Shown here: positions 1 to 5,380 of the stretch, one piece after another
How the letters are laid out: every line of letters starts with the position of its first letter
Numbering within the stretch: position 1 is the stretch's first letter
Source of the DNA: an uncultured bacterium
GTDB lineage: Bacteria; Planctomycetota; DG-23; SLPQ01
Assembly: GCA_937863625.1 (NCBI GenBank)
Contig: CALMGO010000014.1
Coordinates: 1 to 5,380, forward strand
Length of the DNA stretch: 5,380 nucleotides
Direction: 5' to 3'
Notes under the pieces: generated by a model
What the model was told of the DNA's origin: nothing
Databases searched by the model: none
The model's input: the letters and a program-made list of their open reading frames with translations, nothing else
Program-made: the position numbers and the translations under genes

Positions 1-69
1 CAAGTTATTGATCTGGTTGCGCGCGCGGAGCGCCGTTTGTGTCCCGGCGCGTTCGACGCGGCCTCCTGA
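1..69 (+). CDS. 3' end of an unidentified upstream gene (partial, tentative)
   Basis: Frame 1 is open from the window edge to a TGA at 67-69, giving 22 residues that read QVIDLVARAERRLCPGAFDA followed by AS. The codon pattern is mildly coding-like: about two thirds of third positions are G/C and G is scarce at second positions. No family can be recognised from so short a tail. An alternative is frame 2, open from the edge to a TGA at 110-112, which would overlap the next start as ATGA like other junctions in this operon; however its product is Arg/Pro/Ser-rich in the way shadow frames usually are. I favour frame 1 but weakly. If real, the 39-base gap to the micro-ORF leaves little room for a promoter, so the ATPase operon may continue from upstream. 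Confidence 0.35.
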   Translation, partial: QVIDLVARAERRLCPGAFDAAS

Positions 70-94
70 GGCGTCTGTCGCGATAGCGTTGGCC

Positions 95-100
95 AAGGAG
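95..100 (+). promoter_or_regulatory. Shine-Dalgarno site of the membrane micro-ORF
   Basis: AAGGAG, a full-strength anti-16S match, lies 8 bases before the ATG at 109. It is one of the two best ribosome binding sites in the window (the other precedes subunit K), and it is the main reason to believe that the 37-codon ORF is translated. Confidence 0.7.
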
Positions 101-108
101 CGTGACAC

Positions 109-222
109 ATGAGACCCGAGATGCTTCTCGGAGTGCTCTACCTGGTAGTGCGAATCGCCATCCTTGCCGGAATTGTCTATTACGCCGTCTCGGAGATCAT
201 GCGTGAAAGGCATAAGAAATGA
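109..222 (+). CDS. Single-pass membrane micro-protein (37 aa) heading the V-ATPase operon
   Basis: A 37-residue ORF starts at ATG 109 behind an ideal AAGGAG site and stops at TGA 220-222, overlapping the ATG of the stalk subunit (219-221) by an ATGA junction. The product has one hydrophobic segment at about residues 5-27 (LLGVLYLVVRIAILAGIVYY at 6-25) with an arginine, Arg15, in its middle, then a basic tail ending MRERHKK. The basic tail predicts a C-terminus in the cytoplasm. I do not recognise a family. The strong ribosome site and coupling to the ATPase genes suggest a small accessory or assembly factor of the V-ATPase membrane sector, or a leader whose translation sets expression of the stalk gene. 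It is not subunit K (no acidic ion-binding residue within the membrane segment, no hairpin). That it is translated is likely; its function is unknown. Confidence 0.65.
   Translation: MRPEMLLGVLYLVVRIAILAGIVYYAVSEIMRERHKK
205..210 (+). promoter_or_regulatory. Shine-Dalgarno site of subunit H/G
   Basis: GAAAGG lies 8 bases before the ATG at 219. It sits inside the last codons of the micro-ORF, so the stalk gene can be reached both by its own site and by ribosomes finishing the micro-ORF at the ATGA overlap. Confidence 0.5.
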
Positions 223-542
223 GTGATCAGAGCCTCAAGGACATCCTGGCCGCCGAAAGGGCCGCTTCAGAGCGCATTGCCGCCGCCAAGGCCGAGGCTG
301 AAAAGATTCGTGCCGACGCCGCAGGCAAAGTCGCCGCGATTGACGCCGACGCCTCGGCCCGCATAGAGACGGCCCGCCGCCAGTCGCAGGAAAAACTCGC
401 AAACGATATCGTATCCGCGCGCGATGCCGGACTCGCCGGGACGACCGCCGCCGTTAGCGCACTTGAGAAACGATTCACCGGGAAGAAAGAGGACATTATC
501 AGCACGCTCTCCTCCATTGTCACGGGCAAAGAGACTCCCTGA
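219..542 (+). CDS. atpH: V/A-type ATPase peripheral stalk subunit H/G
   Basis: This 107-residue protein is the small coiled-coil partner of subunit E in the peripheral stalk (archaeal AhaH, Thermus G and Enterococcus NtpF position). The stalk links the catalytic head to subunit I and resists rotation. Residues 1-68 are one continuous Ala/Glu/Lys/Arg-rich helix without proline, with heptad-like spacing typical of the family (LAAERAASERIAAAKAEAEK at 10-29). A second helical part follows at 76-102. Its length fits the family (about 100-110). It overlaps the upstream micro-ORF by 4 bases and is followed 10 bases later by subunit C, whereas subunit I is the usual next gene. Such low-complexity helices carry little family-specific sequence, so the call rests on composition, length and position at the head of the ATPase genes. 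Confidence 0.85.
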   Translation: MSDQSLKDILAAERAASERIAAAKAEAEKIRADAAGKVAAIDADASARIETARRQSQEKLANDIVSARDAGLAGTTAAVSALEKRFTGKKEDIISTLSSIVTGKETP

Positions 543-545
543 GGA
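540..545 (+). promoter_or_regulatory. Shine-Dalgarno site deciding the subunit C start
   Basis: TGAGGA overlaps the stop codon of the H/G gene (TGA 540-542) and sits 7 bases before ATG 553. It supports 553 as the start of subunit C rather than the in-frame ATG at 424, which lies deep inside the H/G gene. Confidence 0.6.
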
Positions 546-552
546 TTCATCA

Positions 553-1596
553 ATGTTCAATGCCGGCATAAAAGGTTATTCAGGCGCAAGGGGCATCCTC
601 GGTGCTTTGCGCGCCCGCGCGCCGCACGCGGGCCTCGTCGAGCAGTTGCTCTCGACCTCAGACGCCGGCTCCTGCGCTTCCCAGTTGCGTTCTCTCGACC
701 TTCTCCGCGAACTCACTCCCGGCCCCTCGCCCGCCGACCTCGAAAAAAACCTCCGCACCGGCTGCATCATCTTTACGCGAAAGATTACTAATTTCGTCGG
801 TGGCCCGGCAAAGCGGTTCATTGACGCGTACACCCTCCGTTATGCATTCCATAACCTCAAAGTCCTCTTTCGCGACGCTCTCACGCGCAGGACCGACTTC
901 CCGGACAACCTTTATCCCAGGACCGCCCTGTACGTTGACTCTCGCCGTCGAGCCGCCCTCGACACGCCCGAGAAGGTCATTGCCCATGCTGTCGGCACCC
1001 CCCTCGAAAAGCCGGCGAATCTGGCCTATGATGTCTACCAGAATGCTTCTAACGACCTTTTCCTCTTTGAGCTCGCGCTCGACCGCGAATACGCCTTGCT
1101 TCTGTGGCAGGCCGCAAAGCGCGTCAATCTCTCCCAGGGCCGCCGCTTGAAAAAACTCGTCCGCCCCTATCTGGCCCTGAACGCCGTCGTCTGGGGCCTC
1201 TGGCTCAAGATCAACCGCTCGATGTCCCCCGAAGAAATTATGAACCTGCTGCCCGTCCCCTCGGACATCATAGGGCCGGGCGCTTACCTCGATATTTTGC
1301 GTTCGGGAAAGACCCAGGACATAGCGGATGCCGTCGGTGTTGCTGCGCCGGGGCTTTCGCTTGGCGACGTGTCCGCGCCCGCCGACGTGACTGCGTGGCA
1401 TCGCCTCGCTCGACGGCTTACCTGGAATTCACTCGCCGCAAAGAAACTCACAGTCATCTTTGATATCTCCACTCTCATGATCGCTATCATGCGATGGGAG
1501 TTTGTCGTTGATGACCTTATTACTGTTACCGCTGCCAAGTCGCTCGGCCTCGCCCGCGAGGAGATTGCCCAGATGCTTGCGACCGTGGTGGCCTGA
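553..1596 (+). CDS. atpC: V/A-type ATPase subunit C (rotor socket, d/VMA6-like)
   Basis: This 347-residue cytoplasmic protein is the funnel-shaped adaptor that seats the central shaft (D and F) on the proteolipid ring, the bacterial counterpart of yeast Vma6 (subunit d). The three pseudo-repeated helical bundles each show the family hallmark: YTLRYAFHNLKVLFR near residues 93-107, YLALNAVVWGLWLKI in the middle third, and a C-terminal end with WEFVVDDLITVTAAKSLGL then a REEI motif that aligns in style with the family's final helix. The frame stays open upstream to ATG 424, but the extra 43 residues are Pro/Arg-rich and overlap the H/G gene, and a Shine-Dalgarno site points to 553. The length is normal (family about 320-380). 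Its place between H and I is unusual; it normally lies between E and F. Confidence 0.9.
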   Translation: MFNAGIKGYSGARGILGALRARAPHAGLVEQLLSTSDAGSCASQLRSLDLLRELTPGPSPADLEKNLRTGCIIFTRKITNFVGGPAKRFIDAYTLRYAFHNLKVLFRDALTRRTDFPDNLYPRTALYVDSRRRAALDTPEKVIAHAVGTPLEKPANLAYDVYQNASNDLFLFELALDREYALLLWQAAKRVNLSQGRRLKKLVRPYLALNAVVWGLWLKINRSMSPEEIMNLLPVPSDIIGPGAYLDILRSGKTQDIADAVGVAAPGLSLGDVSAPADVTAWHRLARRLTWNSLAAKKLTVIFDISTLMIAIMRWEFVVDDLITVTAAKSLGLAREEIAQMLATVVA

Positions 1597-1605
1597 AGGT
1601 GCGCT

Positions 1606-3579
1606 ATGCTTAGGCCGATGAGAATGAAGCGCGTCAACATCCTCTTCCTCAAGGAGGACGAGGCCGCTTTATTGCGCACCATGGCTGAGATGGAGTGTGT
1701 CCAGGTTGCCGATGTGCCGATTGCCGGTCCCGGTGGCTCCTTCTCACCGGCGGACACCCGCTCGACTGCCGCCTCGCTTGAAGACCTGCGCAGCAGGCTT
1801 GACGAGGCCGCCCGCATTCTCGCTCTTTCCGCCGACAACGTCCCGGATGACTCCATCCGTGTCGAGCCGCTTGGTATTGCCGATTCCATTCGCGCTGATT
1901 TGGAGCCCATCGAGAAGCAGATCCGCGAGCTCGACACGCTCATGAAGGGTGCCGATGCTTCCCGCGAGAAAGCCGACGTCCTCGCCTGGGCTCTTGCGGG
2001 TATCGCACATGCCGGGATAGATATCGACGCGCTCATGACCGCCCGTTACGTCGCGGTTGAGTTAGGCTCCGTTCCGCGCGGCAACTTCCCGCGCCTGAGG
2101 GAGACTCTTGAACTCTCAGGCCACAGACTTTTTGTCCTCGGCAGCATCGGCGCGAGAACGCTTGTTTGCGGCGTCACTTCGCCCGACCGCAAATCAGAGC
2201 TTGCCGATGGCCTTGACGCCGCCCGCTTCGAGCGAATCGTCATCACCCCCGAGCTCATAGAGGCCGACGGCGCCGCCCCTCGCGTCAGTGAAGAGGCCAT
2301 GTGGGAGGTCAGGGAGTCGCTCACCGAGGCCGGGCTTGCCCTGGCGCGTATTGCAGCCGAAAAGGGCCTTCTCATAAACACTTGGCGGCGTGAAATCGAC
2401 GTCAACGCAAGGCTCCTCGCCGCTTCCGAGTCCTTCCTCGCCGCGGCCTATACTCATCTCGCGTCGGGATGGGTCCCCGCTTCGCGACTCGACGCGCTAG
2501 AGGGCGCCCTTGCCGCCAGATGCACTGGCCCCGTTGAAATCGTCTCCGTTGCATTTAAGGAAGCCTCCTCCCACGAGGGGCCCGCGCCCGACTCGCCTCC
2601 GACGAGCCTTTCCAACTCTTTCCTCTTCCGCCCCTTTCAGCGTCTCGTCGAGTTTTACGGCTATCCTGCATATGACGGCATCGACCCTACCGCTTTTGTC
2701 GCCTTCACGTTTGCGTTCATGTTTGGAGCCATGTTCGGCGATGCCGGACACGGTCTCGTCCTCCTTCTGGCCGGGATTATTACCGCTTCCATGGCCGCCA
2801 AACGCAGTGTCGGCCGTGACGTCGGCGCCATCCTTATCTGGTGCGGCTCAACTTCGATTTTGTTCGGTTTCGTGTATGGAAGTTTCTTTGGCGTTGAAAG
2901 CGAGCATATGGCCCTCTGGAAATCCCCAATGTCCGACCCTGGTGGTTTCCTCTTCGCCGGCGTCATCCTCGGCGCTGTTGTCATCAACCTGGGGCTCGTC
3001 ATAAACTTCATTCAGAACCTCTGGGCGCGAAAGTACAAGGAAGCCTTCGTCGGGGAGTGGGGCGGCTCCACGATGCTTTTTTACTGGGGCGTCTGCGGCC
3101 TCTTCTACCTGGCCGCGAACGGCAAAGGCGCCGACGTCACCGCGACGACCGTTGCCCTCATCCTTGGCCCGCCGCTTTTCCTCACCACGTTTGGCATTGA
3201 GATTGTCGACCGTCTCACCGGACACAAGGGTGAGCACGAAATGGCCGGCCTCTTCATCCGGCCCATGGAGCTCATGATGGGCTCCTTCTCCAATACCATC
3301 TCCTTCATGCGCGTTTCAGCCTTTGCCTTGAACCACGCCGCCCTCATGGGCACCGTCTTTGTCTTCGCGAGCATGCTCAAAAGCCCCGGCCCTGTGGGTT
3401 CCGCTATGTCAGGACTGGACATCTTCATCGGCAATATCATGGTCATCTGCCTCGAAGGTGTCATGGTCTTCGTGCAGGTCCTCCGCCTGCATTATTACGA
3501 GTTCTTCAGCAAATTCTTTCTAAGTCAGGGGCGGCCCTTCGAACCTCTTTCTCTTTCCGCGAAAAGGAGCATTGTATGA
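1606..3579 (+). CDS. atpI: V/A-type ATPase subunit I (membrane stator, a-subunit)
   Basis: This 657-residue integral membrane protein forms the two ion half-channels beside the c-ring and anchors the peripheral stalks. The N-terminal half (to about 340) is the cytoplasmic stalk-binding arm, opening with the family-like RMKRVNILFLKEDE. The membrane half carries Asp360-Pro361-Thr362 and GAMFGDAGHG (374-383), then about eight membrane segments near 363-378, 380-398, 405-425, 446-466, 484-500, 506-528, 561-592 and 605-637. Both channel arginines are present: Arg569 in NTISFMRVSAFAL (matching yeast Arg735 in NTVSYLRLWAL) and Arg627 in FVQVLRLHYYEFF (matching yeast Arg799), with Gln624 one turn before it. 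It ends with the conserved GRPFEP. ATG 1606 follows AAGG (1596-1599); ATG 1618 is in frame but too far from that site. The stop overlaps the subunit K start (ATGA). Confidence 0.96.
   Translation: MLRPMRMKRVNILFLKEDEAALLRTMAEMECVQVADVPIAGPGGSFSPADTRSTAASLEDLRSRLDEAARILALSADNVPDDSIRVEPLGIADSIRADLEPIEKQIRELDTLMKGADASREKADVLAWALAGIAHAGIDIDALMTARYVAVELGSVPRGNFPRLRETLELSGHRLFVLGSIGARTLVCGVTSPDRKSELADGLDAARFERIVITPELIEADGAAPRVSEEAMWEVRESLTEAGLALARIAAEKGLLINTWRREIDVNARLLAASESFLAAAYTHLASGWVPASRLDALEGALAARCTGPVEIVSVAFKEASSHEGPAPDSPPTSLSNSFLFRPFQRLVEFYGYPAYDGIDPTAFVAFTFAFMFGAMFGDAGHGLVLLLAGIITASMAAKRSVGRDVGAILIWCGSTSILFGFVYGSFFGVESEHMALWKSPMSDPGGFLFAGVILGAVVINLGLVINFIQNLWARKYKEAFVGEWGGSTMLFYWGVCGLFYLAANGKGADVTATTVALILGPPLFLTTFGIEIVDRLTGHKGEHEMAGLFIRPMELMMGSFSNTISFMRVSAFALNHAALMGTVFVFASMLKSPGPVGSAMSGLDIFIGNIMVICLEGVMVFVQVLRLHYYEFFSKFFLSQGRPFEPLSLSAKRSIV
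3564..3569 (+). promoter_or_regulatory. Strong Shine-Dalgarno site of the proteolipid gene
   Basis: AAGGAG, preceded by two further A residues, sits 6 bases before ATG 3576, inside the last codons of subunit I. A strong site here fits the need for many c-ring copies per complex against a single copy of I. Confidence 0.65.
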
Positions 3580-3974
3580 ACCGTAACGTAAAGACGTTTC
3601 TCGGTCTCAACATGGTCATATTTGTCATTGTCGGAGGCTTCATCTCTGTCTCCCTCTTTGGCCTGATGGCCACAAAGGCCCTTGCCCAGGATGCCACCCC
3701 CGCCGTCACGGCGCCTGATGCCGCACCCGTAGCCGCCACCAGGCCGCGCCTCTCCGAGGCCGCGACGGTTGCCGCCTTCTGGAGCGCCGCAGTCGCTACG
3801 AGCGTTGCTTGCGTAGCCGCCGGCATAGCAGTCGGCATGACCGGTTCGGCCGCCATCGGCGCTGTCGCCGAGAGGCCCGAAATCATGGGCCGCACCATCC
3901 TCTTCGTGGTCTTCGGGGAAGGTCTCGCCATATACGGCCTTGCCATCGCCTTCATCATCCTTATGAAAGTATAG
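3576..3974 (+). CDS. atpK: V/A-type ATPase subunit K (proteolipid c-ring subunit)
   Basis: This 132-residue membrane protein forms the rotating ring that carries ions past subunit I. It has three parts. Residues 1-37 are a hydrophobic signal-peptide-like helix after a short basic start, ending in an Ala-Leu-Ala motif before Gln38 that would suit signal peptidase cleavage. Residues 38-60 are an Ala/Pro/Thr linker. Residues 61-130 are one c-subunit hairpin: a glycine-rich first helix, the AVAERPEIMGR loop (97-106), and a second helix with the ion-binding carboxylate Glu115 in VFGEGLAIYG. There is one hairpin per chain, unlike the four-helix Enterococcus NtpK, so each subunit carries one carboxylate. 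Gly116 replaces the Ser/Thr that often follows this Glu and the first helix has no Gln, so the common sodium-site signature is missing. It overlaps subunit I by 4 bases. Confidence 0.94.
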   Translation: MNRNVKTFLGLNMVIFVIVGGFISVSLFGLMATKALAQDATPAVTAPDAAPVAATRPRLSEAATVAAFWSAAVATSVACVAAGIAVGMTGSAAIGAVAERPEIMGRTILFVVFGEGLAIYGLAIAFIILMKV

Positions 3975-3977
3975 ATC

Positions 3978-4277
3978 GTGAAGATAACCGCTGTCGCAGA
4001 CGAGTTGACCGTACAGGCACTGAGCCTCATGGGCATCATCGGCGCCGCCGTAGCCTCCCCCGAGGAGGCCGACGCAGCCATCGACCGCCTTGCAGGCCCC
4101 GATACGGTCATACTCATAACCGACGCTGTCGCGGACATGGTGCGTCAGAAAGTGGACAAACTCAAAATAGCGCGTGAAAACGTGGCCGTCCTCGAAATCC
4201 CCTCTGTCAACTCCGCGCCCAGACAGGCCGAGGATATCGCTCACCTTGTCTCGCAGGCAATAGGTGTCAAAATATGA
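3978..4277 (+). CDS. atpF: V/A-type ATPase subunit F (central shaft)
   Basis: This 99-residue soluble protein is the small Rossmann-like partner of subunit D in the central rotor shaft (Enterococcus NtpG position), with a regulatory role in some members of the family. It opens MKITAVADELTVQAL, matching the family's first strand and helix. It then shows SPEEADAAIDRL (28-39), the buried strand ending ILIT (45-48), VLEIPSVN (71-78) and a final helix ending AIGVKI. Length is typical (about 100). The start is GTG 3978, 3 bases after the subunit K stop, with only a poor upstream purine run (GAAAG, 3965-3969), so translation probably depends on coupling to K. The stop overlaps the subunit E start as ATGA. 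It sits before E here rather than after C. Confidence 0.92.
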   Translation: MKITAVADELTVQALSLMGIIGAAVASPEEADAAIDRLAGPDTVILITDAVADMVRQKVDKLKIARENVAVLEIPSVNSAPRQAEDIAHLVSQAIGVKI

Positions 4278-4894
4278 CCGAAGAAAAAGTGTCTCTTATT
4301 GGTGAAGTCGAGTCTCGGTCCAAGGCTGATGCCCGGGCGCTTCTCGAAACAGCCCGCAAAGTCGCCCAGCGCGAAATCGACCAGGCCACCCGGCGCGCCA
4401 ATACTCGCGCGCGCCTCGCGACCGCTGATATCGACGCTCAGGCCGCGTCGGCTCTCGCCCTGGCCGCGGCAGGTGCCTCCGCCGAGGCCTCCCGGACACT
4501 CCTGCGCAAGAAGCATGAGCTCATCGACGCCTTGCTCAAGGAGACCCTCGAGCGCCTCGCCGCCCGGCCCCGCGATAACGTCTATCTGGGTGTCCTCGAA
4601 GGTCTTGCAGTCGAGGCCGCCCGCGCTCTTGGCGCGACGCAGGCCGCAGTCAAATGCAACGCTGCCGATAACGCTTTCCTCGCTGCTGACGGGCGTTTCG
4701 ATTCCCTTGCCGCAAAGGTCAAAGCTGCCGCCGGCGTGACCGTCACCCTTGCCGCCGATTCTATCCAGGCCGCCGGGGGGCTTGTCCTCATGACTCCCGA
4801 TGCGAGACTTTCCTACTACGCGACGTTTGACGAGATCGCCTACCGGAGGCGCTCCGAGCTGCGCGCAATCATTGCCACAGACTTATTCGAGTAA
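4274..4894 (+). CDS. atpE: V/A-type ATPase subunit E (peripheral stalk)
   Basis: This 206-residue protein pairs with H/G to form the peripheral stalk, its C-terminal domain gripping the top of the A3B3 head. Residues 10-98 form one long Ala/Arg/Glu-rich helix suited to a coiled coil. Residues 100-206 are the globular head-binding domain, with the family's conserved Gly-Gly turn (GGLVLMTPDARLSYYATFDE at 168-187) and a closing helix rich in Arg/Leu that ends DLFE, as in the usual form of this domain. Its length is normal (about 185-210). The ATG overlaps the stop of F and has a modest AGGTG 7 bases upstream. E here follows F and directly precedes A, whereas in most V/A operons it follows K. Confidence 0.92.
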   Translation: MTEEKVSLIGEVESRSKADARALLETARKVAQREIDQATRRANTRARLATADIDAQAASALALAAAGASAEASRTLLRKKHELIDALLKETLERLAARPRDNVYLGVLEGLAVEAARALGATQAAVKCNAADNAFLAADGRFDSLAAKVKAAAGVTVTLAADSIQAAGGLVLMTPDARLSYYATFDEIAYRRRSELRAIIATDLFE

Positions 4895-4898
4895 GAAC

Positions 4899-5380
4899 GT
4901 GAATACACAAGTAAAAGGAAGTATCTTCTCCGTAGACGGCCCGGTCGTGAAGGCCCGCGGAATGTCCATGGCCAATGTCGCCGACCAGGTAGAGGTCGGT
5001 ACGGCGGGACTCGTCGGCGAAATCATCATGATGACCGACGAGGTCGCCACCATTCAGGTCTACGAGGACACCACTGGCATTCGCCCCGGCGAAACCGTCG
5101 TCAGCCTCGCGAGGCCTCTCTCCGTCGAGCTCGGCCCCGGACTCATCGGCGCCACCTTCGACGGTATCCAGCGCCCCTTGGAAAGGCTCGCCGAAGCTTC
5201 CGGCGACTTCATCGCCACCGGCATTAAGGCCGAGCCTCTCGACCGCGCGCGTAAATGGTCGTGGAAGCCGCTCGTCGCCGTCGGCGCCGTGCTACCGGCG
5301 GGCGCCGTTCTTGGTGAGGTCCCTGAGTCCTCCGCCGTTGTGCACCGCGTCATGCTCCCGCCCGACGTCTCCGGCAAGCT
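4899..5380 (+). CDS. atpA: V/A-type ATPase catalytic subunit A (N-terminal part, runs off the window)
   Basis: The first 160 residues of the catalytic A subunit, which hydrolyses or makes ATP at the A/B interfaces. GTG 4899, 4 bases after the subunit E stop, gives MNTQVKGSIFSVDGPVVKAR, the usual N-terminal beta-barrel start. It continues through family-defining QVYEDTTG (53-60), LSVELGPGL (74-82) and FDGIQRPL (87-94), then into the A-specific non-homologous insert (KWSWKP at 119-124, VHRVMLPPDVSG at 148-159), which separates this subunit from B and from F-type alpha/beta chains. The frame has no stop before the window ends; the P-loop lies beyond, so catalytic competence cannot be judged here. 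No good Shine-Dalgarno site precedes the GTG, which suggests coupling to E. Full length is expected near 580-600 residues. Confidence 0.96.
   Translation, partial: MNTQVKGSIFSVDGPVVKARGMSMANVADQVEVGTAGLVGEIIMMTDEVATIQVYEDTTGIRPGETVVSLARPLSVELGPGLIGATFDGIQRPLERLAEASGDFIATGIKAEPLDRARKWSWKPLVAVGAVLPAGAVLGEVPESSAVVHRVMLPPDVSGK

Noticed and set aside
61..72. Short perfect inverted repeat GCCTC-CT-GAGGC, considered as a terminator for the upstream gene.
   Set aside because: The stem is only 5 pairs with a 2-base loop and no T-tract follows. It is not convincing as a terminator or operator.
1..108. Search for a sigma-70-like promoter ahead of the micro-ORF.
   Set aside because: No -35/-10 pair with convincing matches and spacing was found. 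TTGATC near 8 has no suitable -10 partner about 17 bases later.
424..552. Upstream extension of the subunit C frame to ATG 424 (43 extra residues).
   Set aside because: The extra stretch is Pro/Arg/Ser-rich, lies wholly inside the H/G coding frame, and has no family counterpart. ATG 553 has TGAGGA at proper spacing and gives a family-like N-terminus.
602..1150. 182-codon + strand open frame inside subunit C.
   Set aside because: It is in an alternative frame of a recognised gene, and its Ser/Pro/Arg-rich composition is what GC-rich out-of-frame reading gives.
1618..1620. Alternative ATG start for subunit I, four codons downstream.
   Set aside because: The AAGG site at 1596-1599 is about 18 bases away, too far, while ATG 1606 is spaced at 6 bases. 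The difference is only four residues, so either start gives the same protein call.
1284..2036. 250-codon minus-strand open frame across the C/I junction.
   Set aside because: It is an Ala/Ser/Arg-rich shadow of two well-supported + strand genes, with no recognisable motif.
3506..4244. Two long minus-strand open frames (210 and 239 codons) opposite K and F.
   Set aside because: They lie antisense to strongly recognised V-ATPase genes, have biased Ala/Met/Thr or Gly/Asp composition typical of the reverse frames of GC-rich genes, and match no family I know.

Overview
The window is one tightly packed, rightward (+ strand) operon encoding a V/A-type (archaeal/vacuolar-type) rotary ATPase. Reading left to right it holds the tail of an unidentified upstream ORF (to about 69), a 37-residue membrane micro-ORF (109-222), subunit H/G of the peripheral stalk (219-542), subunit C (553-1596), the membrane stator subunit I (1606-3579), the proteolipid ring subunit K (3576-3974), subunit F (3978-4277), subunit E (4274-4894), and the first 160 residues of the catalytic subunit A (4899 to the window end). 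Subunits B and D are expected downstream but are not visible. No gene-free stretch exceeds about 40 bases, and I see no RNA gene, mobile element, CRISPR array or terminator.

The host looks like a bacterium with a GC-rich genome (roughly 60% by eye, strong G/C preference at third codon positions). It uses AAGGAG-type Shine-Dalgarno sites, ATG and GTG starts, and TGA as the commonest stop (so TGA is not recoded). V/A-type ATPases occur in many scattered bacterial lineages (Thermus, spirochaetes, chlamydiae, clostridia and others) as well as archaea. The sequence alone does not let me name the phylum.

The genes work as one machine. A (with B, off-window) forms the catalytic head. F (with D, off-window) belongs to the central shaft, and C is the socket joining shaft to ring. 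K forms the rotating c-ring, and I holds the ion half-channels and the essential arginines. E and H/G form the peripheral stalks that stop the head from turning. Three junctions are 4-base ATGA stop/start overlaps (micro-ORF/H, I/K, F/E) and the others have gaps of 3 to 10 bases, so co-transcription and translational coupling are very likely.

The points most worth a second look are: the unannotated single-pass membrane micro-ORF with a mid-membrane arginine, translationally coupled to the stalk subunit; the gene order H-C-I-K-F-E-A, which differs from the usual H-I-K-E-C-F-A; and a single-hairpin K subunit that carries an N-terminal signal-peptide-like extension and has Gly, not Ser/Thr, after its ion-binding Glu, suggesting proton rather than sodium coupling. 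No wholly new system is evident; the novelty candidates are accessory to a known complex.
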